Shown: positions 21,487 through 31,792 of the stretch, one piece after another | Layout of the letters: each line of letters starts with the position of its first letter | How positions within the stretch are numbered: position 1 is the stretch's first letter | Assembly: GCA_015075635.1 (NCBI GenBank) | Contig: JABTUA010000003.1 | Location: forward strand, 682,001-746,000 | Direction: 5' to 3' | Length of the DNA stretch: 64,000 nucleotides | From: Polyangiaceae bacterium | GTDB lineage: Bacteria > Myxococcota_A > Polyangia > Polyangiales > Polyangiaceae | The notes under the pieces: model-generated | Seen by the model: only the letters and a program-made list of their open reading frames with translations | What the model was told of the DNA's origin: nothing | Database searches by the model: none | Position numbers and translations under genes: made by a program

Positions 21487-22478
21487 ACGCGGCGAGGGCG
21501 CTCCTCGTCTTCGTCGCCCTCGGGGGCTGCACACCGCCTGCGACCCGCAGCGAGCCCGTCCACGTCGCACCGCCCCCTCCGCGCACGCCGACAGCGCCGC
21601 CGGATCCGGCGCTCGCCAGCTTCCGCGACAACCTGGAGCACGCCAAGAGCGACGCCGAGCGCGCCGGCTGGGTGGTCCGCGAGGTCGTCGAGATCCCCGA
21701 CCACCACGCCGCGCTCGTGATCTACGACCCCTCGCCCGCCAAGGCCCCCGCGTACAAGCTCGCACGCATCGACGCCGTCGGAGCCGGCGCCTATCAGGTG
21801 GTCTCCAGCGAGAGCGGCATCGTGGACGTGATGAAGACGCGCTCGGGCTCGCTGCTCTGGGATCTGCGCGGCGACGGCTCGCGGTCCGTGATCATCCACC
21901 TGACTCCCTGCGGGGCCAACTGCGGGGTCGCGAAGCCCTTGGTCCTCGAGCTGGACGGCAACGCATTCAAGGCCGCCGCCGTCGCGCCGGAGTGCCCGAC
22001 CTGCCTGCGCGACGACGACAAAGACGGCGTGCCCGAGCTCGAGCTGCGCCTCGCGTCGCTCACCATCGCTCCCTGCTCGCGCGCCTCCTGCGGTCCGTCG
22101 AGCGCCCTCCTGGTCGAGGTGCGGGGGGTCGAGCGATGGAACGGCGCTCGCTACGCCAAGGATCTTGCCGTGCTCGCGCCGCTCTACGCCGAGCGCCGGA
22201 AGGCCGCGCAGAAGGACGCCGCTACCGTCAAGAGGACCGGCAACAGGTCCAGGATCTGCCCGCTCAATGCGCTCTCCGTCGCCGCGCGCCTCTACGTGTA
22301 CAGTCGCCTCACCGGCGAGAGTCGCGGCGACGCCCTCGTCCGCGCCGACGAGGTGATGCGCGGCTGGGACACCAAGGCCTGCTCCACGGAGTACGACCTG
22401 CTCGCACCGCCCAAACGCTGGGAGGAGCTCAAGAAGGAGCTCGAGGCTCTCCCGCTTCCCACCCTGGAAGCGAAGTAA
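21483..22478 (+). CDS. Lipoprotein of unknown function coupled to dapAB
   Basis: 331 residues from GTG 21483, overlapping the dapB stop by 4 bases. Signal peptide with lipobox (ALGGC), then a Pro-rich spacer (about 20-45). The remainder has no domain I recognise. It contains a central Cys-rich region (LTPCGANCG, CPTCLRDDDKDGVPEL; the Asp-rich part could bind calcium) and a basic C-terminal helical region. Its coupling to two diaminopimelate genes suggests an envelope function, but this is inference from position only. The gene runs into an array of 52-base tandem repeats after its stop. Confidence 0.8.
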   Translation: MNAARALLVFVALGGCTPPATRSEPVHVAPPPPRTPTAPPDPALASFRDNLEHAKSDAERAGWVVREVVEIPDHHAALVIYDPSPAKAPAYKLARIDAVGAGAYQVVSSESGIVDVMKTRSGSLLWDLRGDGSRSVIIHLTPCGANCGVAKPLVLELDGNAFKAAAVAPECPTCLRDDDKDGVPELELRLASLTIAPCSRASCGPSSALLVEVRGVERWNGARYAKDLAVLAPLYAERRKAAQKDAATVKRTGNRSRICPLNALSVAARLYVYSRLTGESRGDALVRADEVMRGWDTKACSTEYDLLAPPKRWEELKKELEALPLPTLEAK

Positions 22479-22589
22479 GGCGCACCGCGGAACCCGGCGC
22501 GCGGTGCGTCGAGGCGCGACGGAGCGCCCGCGGGGTGCGGCGCGGCGCGGCGCTCAGCCGCGCATGCGCTCGCGGAACCGAGCTCGGCC

Positions 22590-22750
22590 GACCGCGTTCC
22601 GGTCACGCGGGCAGGAACAGCCGACCTGTTCGGGGGCGGACGACCGCGTTCCGGTCACGCGGGCAGGAACAGCCGACCTGTCCGGGGGCGGACGACCGGG
22701 TTCCGGTCACGCCGACAGGAACAGCCGACCGCGTTCCGGCCACGCCGACA
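22590..22750. repeat. 52-bp tandem repeat array with hairpins (three copies plus a part)
   Basis: Copies start at 22590, 22642 and 22694, with a shortened fourth from 22727. Each unit can form a GACC-N7-GGTC stem, and the first contains GAACAG-N5-CTGTTC (22615-22631). The array fills the 297-base gap between the stops of the dap-linked lipoprotein gene and lgt. I see no gene in this gap. There are no spacers, so it is not a CRISPR. Confidence 0.8.
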
Positions 22751-22775
22751 CCCGCCGCCCACATCCGCTGCCGAG

Positions 22776-23987
<1,212 letters not shown>

Positions 23988-24073
23988 GGGGGCGCGTTTT
24001 ACCCCGAATCGAGCGCTCGAGATAGGGCGAGATTTCGGCCCAGACTGGGCTCCGCGAGACGGCGAAGCCCGAG

Positions 24074-26269
24074 TCAGTACCTCACCTTGCGGCTGACCAG
24101 CGTCTCGTCCCCGGCCTGAGACGGCTCGGCCCAAGCCGGTCGCGCGACAGCTAGCGGCGCGGCGCTCGGCGGCAGGCCCGGGCTGTGGTCCGAGAGCAGC
24201 GCGCTGCCGCTGCCGCTCAGCTCGAGCAGGGCGCCCTCGGGACCCACGCCGAGCAAGGTCAGCGAGCGGAAGCGCGCGCCCGGGCGCAAGGGAGCCGGCA
24301 GCCCGTGAAAGCCGACGACGGGAAGTCCCGACTCGGGCTCGAAGCGCAGGGTCAGCGTGCTCGCGCCCCGCTCGGAGCGCACGCGCACGCGCTGGCCTTC
24401 GCGCTCCCACGCGGGCGCCGGTAGCTCGACGGTTGGCGCGGCCGCTTCCAGCGCCTCCGCCCGCCAGCCGATGAAGCTCGGCGCGGAGTCGATCACCTTG
24501 GGTGCGAAGCGACCTGCCTCGACGAGCGCCCGCGGTACCGGACCCGACGAGGCATCGACGAGGTAGCGAGCGCGACCCGTGTCCGCGTCCAGGTGCAGCG
24601 CGAGGCTCAGCCGTTGCGGGCTCTCGGCGGAGAACACCGGCACGTTGGCAGCGACGACCGCCGAGAGCAGCGCCACCGAAGCCGAGAACCCGAGCAGGAA
24701 GCGCCGCGGGCGTGCCCCGAGCTGGGTGAGCGCCGGAGCGAGCCCGCCCGCGGCGAGCCAGGCGCAGGCCGCAAACAGCGCGGGGGCGGTCAGGCCGAGG
24801 GCATCGTGCGCGAGCAGCAACACCGGGAGCCACAAGAGCAGCGCGACCACGGCGGGCAGCAGCACGACGAGCCCGAGCCGACGGGGATCGCCCCGCGTGA
24901 CCAGTCCGCCGAGCGCCGCAGCGAGCCAGGGCACGAGGAAGAGGAAGCTCGCCTCGGGCAGCACGGCGAGCGCGCCCCATCCGGCGAAACCGACGCAAGT
25001 CCAACCGGCGAGCCATAGCTCCTGCCCGCCCGTCTCGACCAGCGTCAGCGCGAGCAGGCAGAGCGCGACGATGATCGCGGCCAGGCAGAGGAAGAACGGC
25101 TGGGGATGCGCCGGGAAGCCGGAGCCCAGCGCTCCTACCGCGGACAGGCTCGCGCCGAGCCCGTAGCCCAGGAGCGTGAGGACGCCGATGATGAGCGGCC
25201 AGAGCCCGAAGCTCTTCAGGAAGCGAGTCGCCCGCGCGCCTCGCCGGAAGGCGAGCCCGAGCGCGACCAACCAGAGCACCGTCGCGCCCGCGTGCAGCCA
25301 GACCGCGGACGACAGCGGGGCGCGCACCACGCCGAGGCCCAGGACGTCGAAGAAGAGCGCGGGCTGGGCGTCGGAAGACCGCGGGCCGAGCTCGGCAGCG
25401 AGCCCGAGCGCGGCGTCCCCGTGGTGCTGGAGCGTCCGGAGCGAGAGGTGATCCAGGTCGTCCTTCGGCGTGTGGTAGCGCCCGAAGCCGCCGATGTTGG
25501 CGAGGTTCACGCCAGGCACGCCGGCGCGTTTGAACACGCTGAGGTCGGTGTCGTTGGGCAGCCGCTCGTACACCGCCGGGAACAGCGAGCTCGTCACGGG
25601 GCGCCCGCTGGCTCGCGCGAACGCCCCCACCAGCCAGTCGTTCGGCCCGCTGGTCTCGAACAGCAGCGCGGCACCGGACGTGCCGCGGGCCTCGACGTTG
25701 ACCAACGCCGCGATCTCCTGGCGCGGCAGCTCGTCCCGCACGAAGGCCTCGGCGCCCAACAGGCCGGCCTCCTCGCCGTCGCTGAAGAGCAACATCACCG
25801 GCAGGCGCGTCGGCCGGTGCCCGAGAGCGCGGGCGACCTCGAGTAGCGCGGCGATGCCGATGCCGTCGTCCGAGGCGCCGGGGCCCGCCGGCACCGAGTC
25901 GTAGTGCGCGGCGAGCAGAACGCGCGGGCCGGGCGGCGCCGGGCGCTCCGCCAGGATGTTCTCGACGAAACCGCAGGCGCCGTAGCGACTGCAAACCGGC
26001 GCGCGCTGCACCCGGACGCTCCAGCCGAGCTCCGCGAGGCGCGCCTCGATGCGTTCGAGTACCCGCCGTTGGGCGGCGCTGCCCATCGGGTGTGGGGTCC
26101 TCTCGGCCAAGACGCGCTCGAGCACGGCGAAGGCCCGCTCCGCGCTGAACTCTCCGGGCGGAGCGCTGGCGGGCTTCGCTGCCGGTGGCGAGAGTCGCCA
26201 CTGAACGAGCACGAGGCAGGCGAGGAGCGCCGCGAGCGCTGCACCGGGGAGCCAGCGGAGCGGCGTCAC
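24074..26269 (-). CDS. Membrane-anchored M28 (aminopeptidase-type) metallopeptidase
   Basis: 731 residues from GTG 26269, which overlaps the stop of the upstream glycosylase gene by 4 bases; the open frame extends further upstream but only as a shadow of that gene. A signal anchor (about 8-27) is followed by an M28 peptidase domain: zinc ligands in AHYDSVPAGPGASDDG (about 120-135), catalytic Glu pair in SDGEEAG (about 162-168), and the ligand-type His in YHTPKDDLDH. The C-terminal half has about seven further membrane segments and a soluble end domain, as in the Fxna/ERMP1-like group. Probably trims peptides at the cell surface. Convergent to nothing; lgt lies downstream on the same strand after 86 bases. 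Confidence 0.9.
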   Translation of the reverse strand: MTPLRWLPGAALAALLACLVLVQWRLSPPAAKPASAPPGEFSAERAFAVLERVLAERTPHPMGSAAQRRVLERIEARLAELGWSVRVQRAPVCSRYGACGFVENILAERPAPPGPRVLLAAHYDSVPAGPGASDDGIGIAALLEVARALGHRPTRLPVMLLFSDGEEAGLLGAEAFVRDELPRQEIAALVNVEARGTSGAALLFETSGPNDWLVGAFARASGRPVTSSLFPAVYERLPNDTDLSVFKRAGVPGVNLANIGGFGRYHTPKDDLDHLSLRTLQHHGDAALGLAAELGPRSSDAQPALFFDVLGLGVVRAPLSSAVWLHAGATVLWLVALGLAFRRGARATRFLKSFGLWPLIIGVLTLLGYGLGASLSAVGALGSGFPAHPQPFFLCLAAIIVALCLLALTLVETGGQELWLAGWTCVGFAGWGALAVLPEASFLFLVPWLAAALGGLVTRGDPRRLGLVVLLPAVVALLLWLPVLLLAHDALGLTAPALFAACAWLAAGGLAPALTQLGARPRRFLLGFSASVALLSAVVAANVPVFSAESPQRLSLALHLDADTGRARYLVDASSGPVPRALVEAGRFAPKVIDSAPSFIGWRAEALEAAAPTVELPAPAWEREGQRVRVRSERGASTLTLRFEPESGLPVVGFHGLPAPLRPGARFRSLTLLGVGPEGALLELSGSGSALLSDHSPGLPPSAAPLAVARPAWAEPSQAGDETLVSRKVRY

Positions 26270-26994
26270 ACGCGCACACCGAGCGCCGAGAGCTCCTGGC
26301 AGACTGCCGCGGCCCAGCCGCGATTCGCCCGCGGGCTGGCCGGGCTCGGGTGCAGGATGGTCGCGACGCTGACGCCCGCGCCCGCGAGGGCACGAGCGGC
26401 TCGCTCTCTGGCGAACGCCCCGACGCCGATCACGAGCTCGGGCTCCAGCGCTCGGACCAGCTCCACCAGCGCCGCATCGCACGCCGCGTAGAGCGGAGCT
26501 CGCTCGCGCTCCGGGAGCTTGTCCGGCGTGCGGTTCTTCCCGCTCTCTTCCATGAAGGCCAACGGACAGTAGTTCGCCACGAAGTGCTCTCGGAAGAAGC
26601 GCTCCGGTGTGGCGAATTTGTCGCGGAAGAAGCCCCAGAGCCGCGCCCCGCTCACCTCCGAGCGCGGGCACGCGAACCCCTCGACCGGACGCTTCTCGTG
26701 CTCGCGCTTCGGCTTCTTCACGCTCGCCTCGATGCCGAGCCAGTCCTTGACCAGCGACACTTCGCCGAACGGCACGCCCGTCTGCGCCATGCCGAAGGGA
26801 CCCGGGTTCATGCCCAGGAAGACCACGCGCTTCTTCCCGCTGCCGTAGCGCTCCAGGTACTGCTCGTGGGGCAGGCGCGCGTAGGCGAGAGGGTTGTAGA
26901 CGTGGGTGACCGGAGCCGCGAAGGTGAGCCGGTCCACCCGGCGGCACAAGGTGCGACTGATCTCGAGCAGGCTCACGGCGGCGGAGTCTCTCAC
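26266..26994 (-). CDS. SMUG1-like uracil-DNA glycosylase
   Basis: 242 residues from GTG 26994. The uracil-DNA glycosylase fold is recognised by GMNPGPFGMAQTGVPFGE, the SMUG1 catalytic/pyrimidine-binding segment, and by HPSPASPRANRGW, which carries the catalytic His and the intercalating loop. SMUG1 enzymes remove uracil and 5-hydroxymethyluracil from DNA, starting base-excision repair. They are well known in animals and occur patchily in bacteria. The downstream M28 peptidase gene overlaps by 4 bases, so the two are cotranscribed although no functional link is apparent. Confidence 0.92.
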   Translation of the reverse strand: MRDSAAVSLLEISRTLCRRVDRLTFAAPVTHVYNPLAYARLPHEQYLERYGSGKKRVVFLGMNPGPFGMAQTGVPFGEVSLVKDWLGIEASVKKPKREHEKRPVEGFACPRSEVSGARLWGFFRDKFATPERFFREHFVANYCPLAFMEESGKNRTPDKLPERERAPLYAACDAALVELVRALEPELVIGVGAFARERAARALAGAGVSVATILHPSPASPRANRGWAAAVCQELSALGVRV

Positions 26995-26997
26995 ACT

Positions 26998-27453
26998 TCA
27001 GGGGCAGCCGAGCTGCGAGAGGCGAGTCGCCGCGAACTTCTCCCTGTCGGCGGACCCGTTGTCGCGGGCCATGTCGCGGGCCTGCGCGAAGAGCGAGCAA
27101 GCCCGCGGAGCGTCGCCGGAGCGCTCGGCGCAGGTCGCCAGGTTGAGCAGCGTGCCCAGCGCGGGGTCGAAGCGCATGCTCTCGGCGAACGCCTCGCAGG
27201 CTTCGGCGTACTTGCCCTGACCCATCAGCGCGCGGCCTTGCCGGAAGAGCTCTTCGGCGCGCGCGGCGTCGCTGGGGCTCGCTGGGGCAGGCTGCGCCTG
27301 GCGGCGCGGTGGCGCCTCGGGTGAAGGTGACGGGTCTGGGGACACCTCCGGCAAGACCACGGTGCTCGGCGCCGACCGGGCAGGATCGCTCGCACAAGCG
27401 AGGCCGAGCAGCGCTAGAACGAAGGCGCTGGCAAGTCTAGACTGAGTGCTCAT
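26998..27453 (-). CDS. Small TPR lipoprotein
   Basis: 151 residues. Signal peptide and lipobox (LLGLAC), a Pro-rich spacer (about 25-60), then two TPR units (about 60-125: FRQGRALMGQGKYAEACEAF and FDPALGTLLNLATCAERSGD). The same TPR pair, with the 'LDPGIGTLLYLADCYEKAG' wording, occurs in the protein encoded at 35116, so they are related. The start codon is needed for the signal peptide and overlaps by 2 bases the start of the divergent kinase gene. Its promoter must therefore lie inside the kinase gene unless that kinase starts further downstream. Probable partner of the kinase. Confidence 0.82.
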   Translation of the reverse strand: MSTQSRLASAFVLALLGLACASDPARSAPSTVVLPEVSPDPSPSPEAPPRRQAQPAPASPSDAARAEELFRQGRALMGQGKYAEACEAFAESMRFDPALGTLLNLATCAERSGDAPRACSLFAQARDMARDNGSADREKFAATRLSQLGCP

Positions 27454-30400
27454 GTCCGCGCGCCCCGGCGACGTCACCATCGTGACCGAGAGCCCGACGG
27501 TAGTCGAGTCGGGCCCGCGCTCGGCGCCGCGCCCGGACGAGCGGCTCTTCGCGGATGGAGACCGCATCGTCGGACGCTATCGAGTGGAGGCGCTGCTCGG
27601 CCAGGGCGGGTTCGGACAGGTCTACCGGGTGCAAGACGAGCTCGGGGACGGCCGCCCCCTGGCCCTGAAGCTGGCCCGCTTGCACGACGCCGGCTCCCGC
27701 GCCGTGGAGATCCTGAAGAGCGAGTTCGCGCTGCTCGCGAGCCTCAAGCACCCCAACCTGGCCGAGGTGCACGACTTCGGTCACGTCCGCCAGGACGTCG
27801 CCTACTTCACGCAGCAGCTCGCGCCCGGCGTGCCGCTCAACCAGACCGGGCTCCGCCCCGACGACCCGGAGGCCGTGCCGATCTGGGCGCAGCTGTGCCG
27901 CGCGCTCGAGTACCTCCACGGCCGCGGGATCCTGCACCGCGACGTCAAGCCGTCCAACATCCTGGTCGACCAGAGGGCCCGCCAGCTCACGCTGCTCGAC
28001 TTCGGCATCTCCCGCGCCCTGGGCACGGGGGAAGAGCGGCTCTTGGTCGGCACCTTCGCCTACATGCCGCCGGAGGCCATCTCCGGTGGACCGCTCGACG
28101 CCCGCTCGGATCTGTACTCGCTCGGCATCACGCTCTACCGCCAGCTCGCTGGGCGCGTGCCGTTCGAGGGGACGCACTCACAGATCTTGAGCGCGCACAT
28201 GGCGCGAGTACCCGAGCTGCCGTCGCCCGAGACGGTGAACCCGCAGGTGGCGGCGGTCGTGGAGCGCTTGCTCGCCAAGGAGCCCGGAGCCCGCTACGCC
28301 AGCGCGGCCGAGGTGGCGCGGGCCCTCGCCTCGGCCAACGGCAAGGAGCTCGAGGCGGAAGGTGCGGAGTCGCTGGCGAGCTACGTGCTCTCCGGGCGCT
28401 TCGTGGGTCACGCCGCGCTGCACGCGCGGCTGCTCGAGCTCGGCTTCGACCTGGAGCCGAGCGCGCACGTGCTCGTGCTCAGCGGCGAGGCGGGCAGCGG
28501 GAAATCGCGGCTCTTGCGCGAGGTGCGCCAGCGCGTGCAGCTCGCCTGGCGCACCTTCGTCGAGGTCGAAGTGCGTCGGACCTGGCTGTCCAAGGGCGTG
28601 CTCCCCGCCATCGCCCGGGCCGTGATCAACGACGACGTGGCCGCGCGGTTGGACGACGACGATCGACGCGAGCTGGCGCGAGCGCTCCCGGAGCTGCGCA
28701 AGCGCGGCGAGCGCATCACCGTCGCCGTCGATCCCGACCGCGCGCGCCAGGCCCGGATAGACGGCCTGGGACGCGCCATCGCGCTGCGCTTCGAGCGAGC
28801 GCCGGGTCTCTTGGTGGTCGAAGATCTGCACTGGGCCGACGCCGACGCGCTGGGCCTCATCGCGCAGCTGATCGGCGCGGCTCGACGCAGCAAGGCGCGC
28901 ACGGCGTTCGTGCTCGCGACCCGGCCGGGCAAGGCCGCCGACGAGCTCTCGAGCCTGCTCGGCGCGGAGCTCCTGACCTGCGACGCCCTCGAGCCAGGGA
29001 CCAGCGTGCGCCTGATCGAGTCGATGTTCGGGCAGAGCGACCTGCTCGCGGGAACCGAGCTCGGCAAGAGCCTGGCGCGGGCCTCGCACACGGCACAAGA
29101 GGTACAGGAGTCGCTGCGCCTCGCCCTCGACGCCGGAGCCATCGTGCGACACGAGGGGAAATGGCAGGTGGTCCGGCCAATCCCGGCGCTCCCGCTCGGA
29201 GAGGTCCTGGGGCAGCGGGTGAGCGGTCTGGACGAGGACTGTCGAGCGCTGGCGCTGGGCGTGGCCGTGTTGGGTGGCGAGGCCGTCGCGAGCGCGGCAG
29301 GCGCGGTGGCCGAGCTCGACGCGAGCCTGGCCGGCGCCGCCCTTCGGCGGCTGGTGCGCGCCGGCGTGCTCGAAGAGCGCTACGACCGTGAGGGGCGCGC
29401 CGCCTACGCCATGCACGACCGGTTCCGGGACGTGGTGCTGGCGGGCGCTCCGGAGCGCGAGCGTGCGCGCGCCTACCTGGCTGCGGGCCGGCACTTGCGC
29501 GGCACCGCCGAGGGTGACTTCCGCGTGTTGTTCGAGGCCGCCGACCACTTCGCCCGCGCGCGCGAGCTGAGATTGGCCATCCGTACGGCTGCCGAGGCCG
29601 CCAAGCTCGCCGAGAAGAGCGGGCGACCCGACCAGGCCGCGACGGCCGTGGCGCTCGAGATCGGCTGGCAGCGGAGCCTGGGGGAGGTCCCGGCCTCGAC
29701 CTGGCTGAGGCGCTTCGACCTGTGCCTGCTCGCCGGCATCAAGGAGGGCGCGGACGAAGCCCTGAACGCGCTGCTCGCGCGCCTCGGCGCGCTCGACGCC
29801 GCCGAGCGAGTCGCGACGCTGGTCCGCAAGGCTCGGCTCGCGCTCGACCGCGGAGAGGCCGAGGCGGCCCGGCGCGAGGCCGAGCAGGTTCTTGAAGAGG
29901 CCACGGCCCTCGGCGACGCCCGCCTGCTGTCCGAGCTGACCTGGGTCCTGGCTCGCGCGGACGAGGTCTACGGTCATCTCGATCGAGCCATCCTGTCCTT
30001 CGAGTCCGCGGCGGGTTTCGCTGAGCAGGCGGCCGACGCGCGGCTGGAGGCGCGGGCCTGGCTCGGAGCGTCGCTCTCGGCCATCTTCCTGGGCAAGGCG
30101 GGCCAGGCCGGAGGCTACGCGGAGCGCGCGCTGCGCGCGGCGCGCGCGGCACAGGACCCGGTGGCGATGAGCGAGTCCCTGCGCTGCATCGGCAACTCCG
30201 CGCGGGAGACCGGCGACATCCCGCGCGCGCTTCGCGTCTACCGCCGCGCGGTGCGCGCTGCGCGCGACGGCGGCAGCCCGGAGAGCGAGGCCAAGGCCTT
30301 GAACAACCTGGGCACCGTCTGCCACTGGGCCGGCCTGATCCCCGAGGCGGTGAGCGCGCTCCAGCGCTCGCTCACGCTGAAGGAGCGCCTGGGGCTCAGC

Positions 30401-31141
30401 GCTTCGGTGCTCCTCACCCGCAACAATCTGGGGGGTATCTACCTCTCGCTCGGGCGCTTCGACGAAGCGCAGCGCGAGCTCTCGGCGGTGATGCAGGTGG
30501 CCGGTCAGAACGAGCCGATGGTGGTGGCGCTCGCCCACTCGAATTCGGCGGATCTGCACGCCCTCCGCGGTGAGCTCGACTCGGCCGTGGAGCTGTACCG
30601 CTCCGCCCACCGCATGAACCGCTCTCGGTCCAACGCCATGGCGGACTCCCACGCGATGCCTGGCCTGGTGCGCGCGCTGGCGATGCGCGGCGGCCCCGGC
30701 GATCTGGAAGAAGCGGGGCGTGTGGCGAACGAGCTCGAGGCGCTCCACGCGGCGAGCGATCTGGCCGAGACTCGCACGCGGTATTTCACCTCTTCTGCCA
30801 TGCTCCTGGATCGCGTCGGCGATCCCGAAGCGGCGCTCGCCCAGGCGCGGCGCGCGCTCGACGTCGGCGAAGAGCGCCGCCAGCAATTCTCTGACCCGTT
30901 CGGCACCGTGCTGGAGGCGCAGTGGATGGAAGCCATCCTGCTCGCACGCCTGGGCCGCACCAGCGCCGCGAAGCGAGCCGCGCAGCGCGCGCGCCAGGAG
31001 CTGCTCAAGACCTCGAAGCACGCGGGGGACAAGGCCAGCGTCGCGATTTACCTGGAGGCCAACCCCTTGCACCGCGCCATCGTCGGCGGGCGGCTGGACA
31101 CGCCGCTGGGGTACACGTGGTTTCCGAGCGAGGTCCCATGA
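27452..31141 (+). CDS. Ser/Thr kinase - AAA ATPase - TPR protein
   Basis: 1229 residues from ATG 27452; a GTG two codons upstream and a GTG at about 27482 are alternatives. The kinase domain (about 40-300) has Gly-loop LGQGGFGQVY, Lys73, HRDVKPSN (162-169) and DFG (183-185). An AAA_16-type ATPase follows: Walker A GEAGSGKS (345-352), Walker B-like LLVVEDLHWADAD near 450. From about 690 the protein is TPR repeats to near the end (ALNNLGTVCHWAGLIPEAV, TRNNLGGIYLSLGRFDEA). No membrane segment, so a large cytoplasmic signalling protein, the type sometimes called tandem kinase/STAND in myxobacteria. Its stop overlaps the next ATG by 4 bases (ATGA). Confidence 0.95.
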   Translation: MSARPGDVTIVTESPTVVESGPRSAPRPDERLFADGDRIVGRYRVEALLGQGGFGQVYRVQDELGDGRPLALKLARLHDAGSRAVEILKSEFALLASLKHPNLAEVHDFGHVRQDVAYFTQQLAPGVPLNQTGLRPDDPEAVPIWAQLCRALEYLHGRGILHRDVKPSNILVDQRARQLTLLDFGISRALGTGEERLLVGTFAYMPPEAISGGPLDARSDLYSLGITLYRQLAGRVPFEGTHSQILSAHMARVPELPSPETVNPQVAAVVERLLAKEPGARYASAAEVARALASANGKELEAEGAESLASYVLSGRFVGHAALHARLLELGFDLEPSAHVLVLSGEAGSGKSRLLREVRQRVQLAWRTFVEVEVRRTWLSKGVLPAIARAVINDDVAARLDDDDRRELARALPELRKRGERITVAVDPDRARQARIDGLGRAIALRFERAPGLLVVEDLHWADADALGLIAQLIGAARRSKARTAFVLATRPGKAADELSSLLGAELLTCDALEPGTSVRLIESMFGQSDLLAGTELGKSLARASHTAQEVQESLRLALDAGAIVRHEGKWQVVRPIPALPLGEVLGQRVSGLDEDCRALALGVAVLGGEAVASAAGAVAELDASLAGAALRRLVRAGVLEERYDREGRAAYAMHDRFRDVVLAGAPERERARAYLAAGRHLRGTAEGDFRVLFEAADHFARARELRLAIRTAAEAAKLAEKSGRPDQAATAVALEIGWQRSLGEVPASTWLRRFDLCLLAGIKEGADEALNALLARLGALDAAERVATLVRKARLALDRGEAEAARREAEQVLEEATALGDARLLSELTWVLARADEVYGHLDRAILSFESAAGFAEQAADARLEARAWLGASLSAIFLGKAGQAGGYAERALRAARAAQDPVAMSESLRCIGNSARETGDIPRALRVYRRAVRAARDGGSPESEAKALNNLGTVCHWAGLIPEAVSALQRSLTLKERLGLSASVLLTRNNLGGIYLSLGRFDEAQRELSAVMQVAGQNEPMVVALAHSNSADLHALRGELDSAVELYRSAHRMNRSRSNAMADSHAMPGLVRALAMRGGPGDLEEAGRVANELEALHAASDLAETRTRYFTSSAMLLDRVGDPEAALAQARRALDVGEERRQQFSDPFGTVLEAQWMEAILLARLGRTSAAKRAAQRARQELLKTSKHAGDKASVAIYLEANPLHRAIVGGRLDTPLGYTWFPSEVP

Positions 31142-31569
31142 CGCGTGGGACTCTGCGAGTTGCAGTCTTCGTGCTCGGCGGCTTGCCCAGCAGTCTGGGG
31201 TGCGGTAGCGAGGACTGCAGCGGTGTCCTCATCATGGACACCGTCCATCTCGAGGTCGGAACCCCATTCGTCGCAGCGAGCAAGTGGGAGGTGACCGTTT
31301 GTCAGAACTCCAGCTGCGCGACCGCCGAGCTCACCGCCTCGAACCCGCACCACTTCGCCAACGGATTGACGCTCTCGTACGAGCAGGGAACCAGCGGCTG
31401 GCGGCTTGGCGTCACGAGGACCGCGGAGTCTCCGAAGGACGGTGACGTCTGGTCTCTCCGGATCGTCGATCAGGCCGGTGGCGTGATCTTCGAGGGTAGC
31501 CGCGCCGTGACCTACGAGACGCTGGGTGACGAATGCCAGTACTACAAGAGCGCGAGAGTGATCTTCTGA
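31138..31569 (+). CDS. Small lipoprotein of unknown function
   Basis: 143 residues starting inside the stop of the kinase gene. Signal peptide and lipobox (SSLGC) followed by a compact beta-rich domain with six cysteines after the lipidated one region (CGSEDC, CQNSSC, ECQYY). No family recognised. The sequence alternates hydrophobic and polar residues like an Ig-type sandwich. Translationally coupled to the kinase, so perhaps its external reporter or ligand; this is inference. The 186-base dispersed element begins exactly at its stop codon. Confidence 0.75.
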   Translation: MTRGTLRVAVFVLGGLPSSLGCGSEDCSGVLIMDTVHLEVGTPFVAASKWEVTVCQNSSCATAELTASNPHHFANGLTLSYEQGTSGWRLGVTRTAESPKDGDVWSLRIVDQAGGVIFEGSRAVTYETLGDECQYYKSARVIF

Positions 31570-31752
31570 CTCGACTTTCGCTGTCTTGGCACGAGCAGAT
31601 CGCGATCCGCCACTGAGACCAAGACCCACAAGAATACCGGCGAGGCCGGCGCACTCCCCCGTCAAGTGGGAATTTTCGCCTGGCGCTCCCCGAGTGCGTC
31701 TCGACAACAACCTCGACCGAGGTAGGGCGCGGCAGCAAACACGGGGCGCGAA
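31567..31752 (+). repeat. 186-bp dispersed element, copy A
   Basis: Starts at the TGA of the small lipoprotein gene (TGACTCGACT). About four in five bases match, by eye, the reverse complement of copy B at 46825-47010, and the two are the same length. A conserved hairpin CCGGC-GAG-GCCGG lies at 31637-31649. It fills most of the gap before the convergent Sel1 gene. No coding capacity of its own is evident. Confidence 0.85.
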
Positions 31753-31792
31753 TAGAGCGAAACCCGAGGCTGAAGCTGCGATCTCGGGGACC

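Noticed and set aside
22590-22750. Tandem repeats considered as a CRISPR array
   Set aside because: Units are head-to-tail with no spacers, and no cas genes are near.
31590-31615. TGGCACG...GATCGCG inside dispersed element A, like a sigma-54 promoter
   Set aside because: GG to GC spacing is 12, not 10. Copy B has the same spacing.
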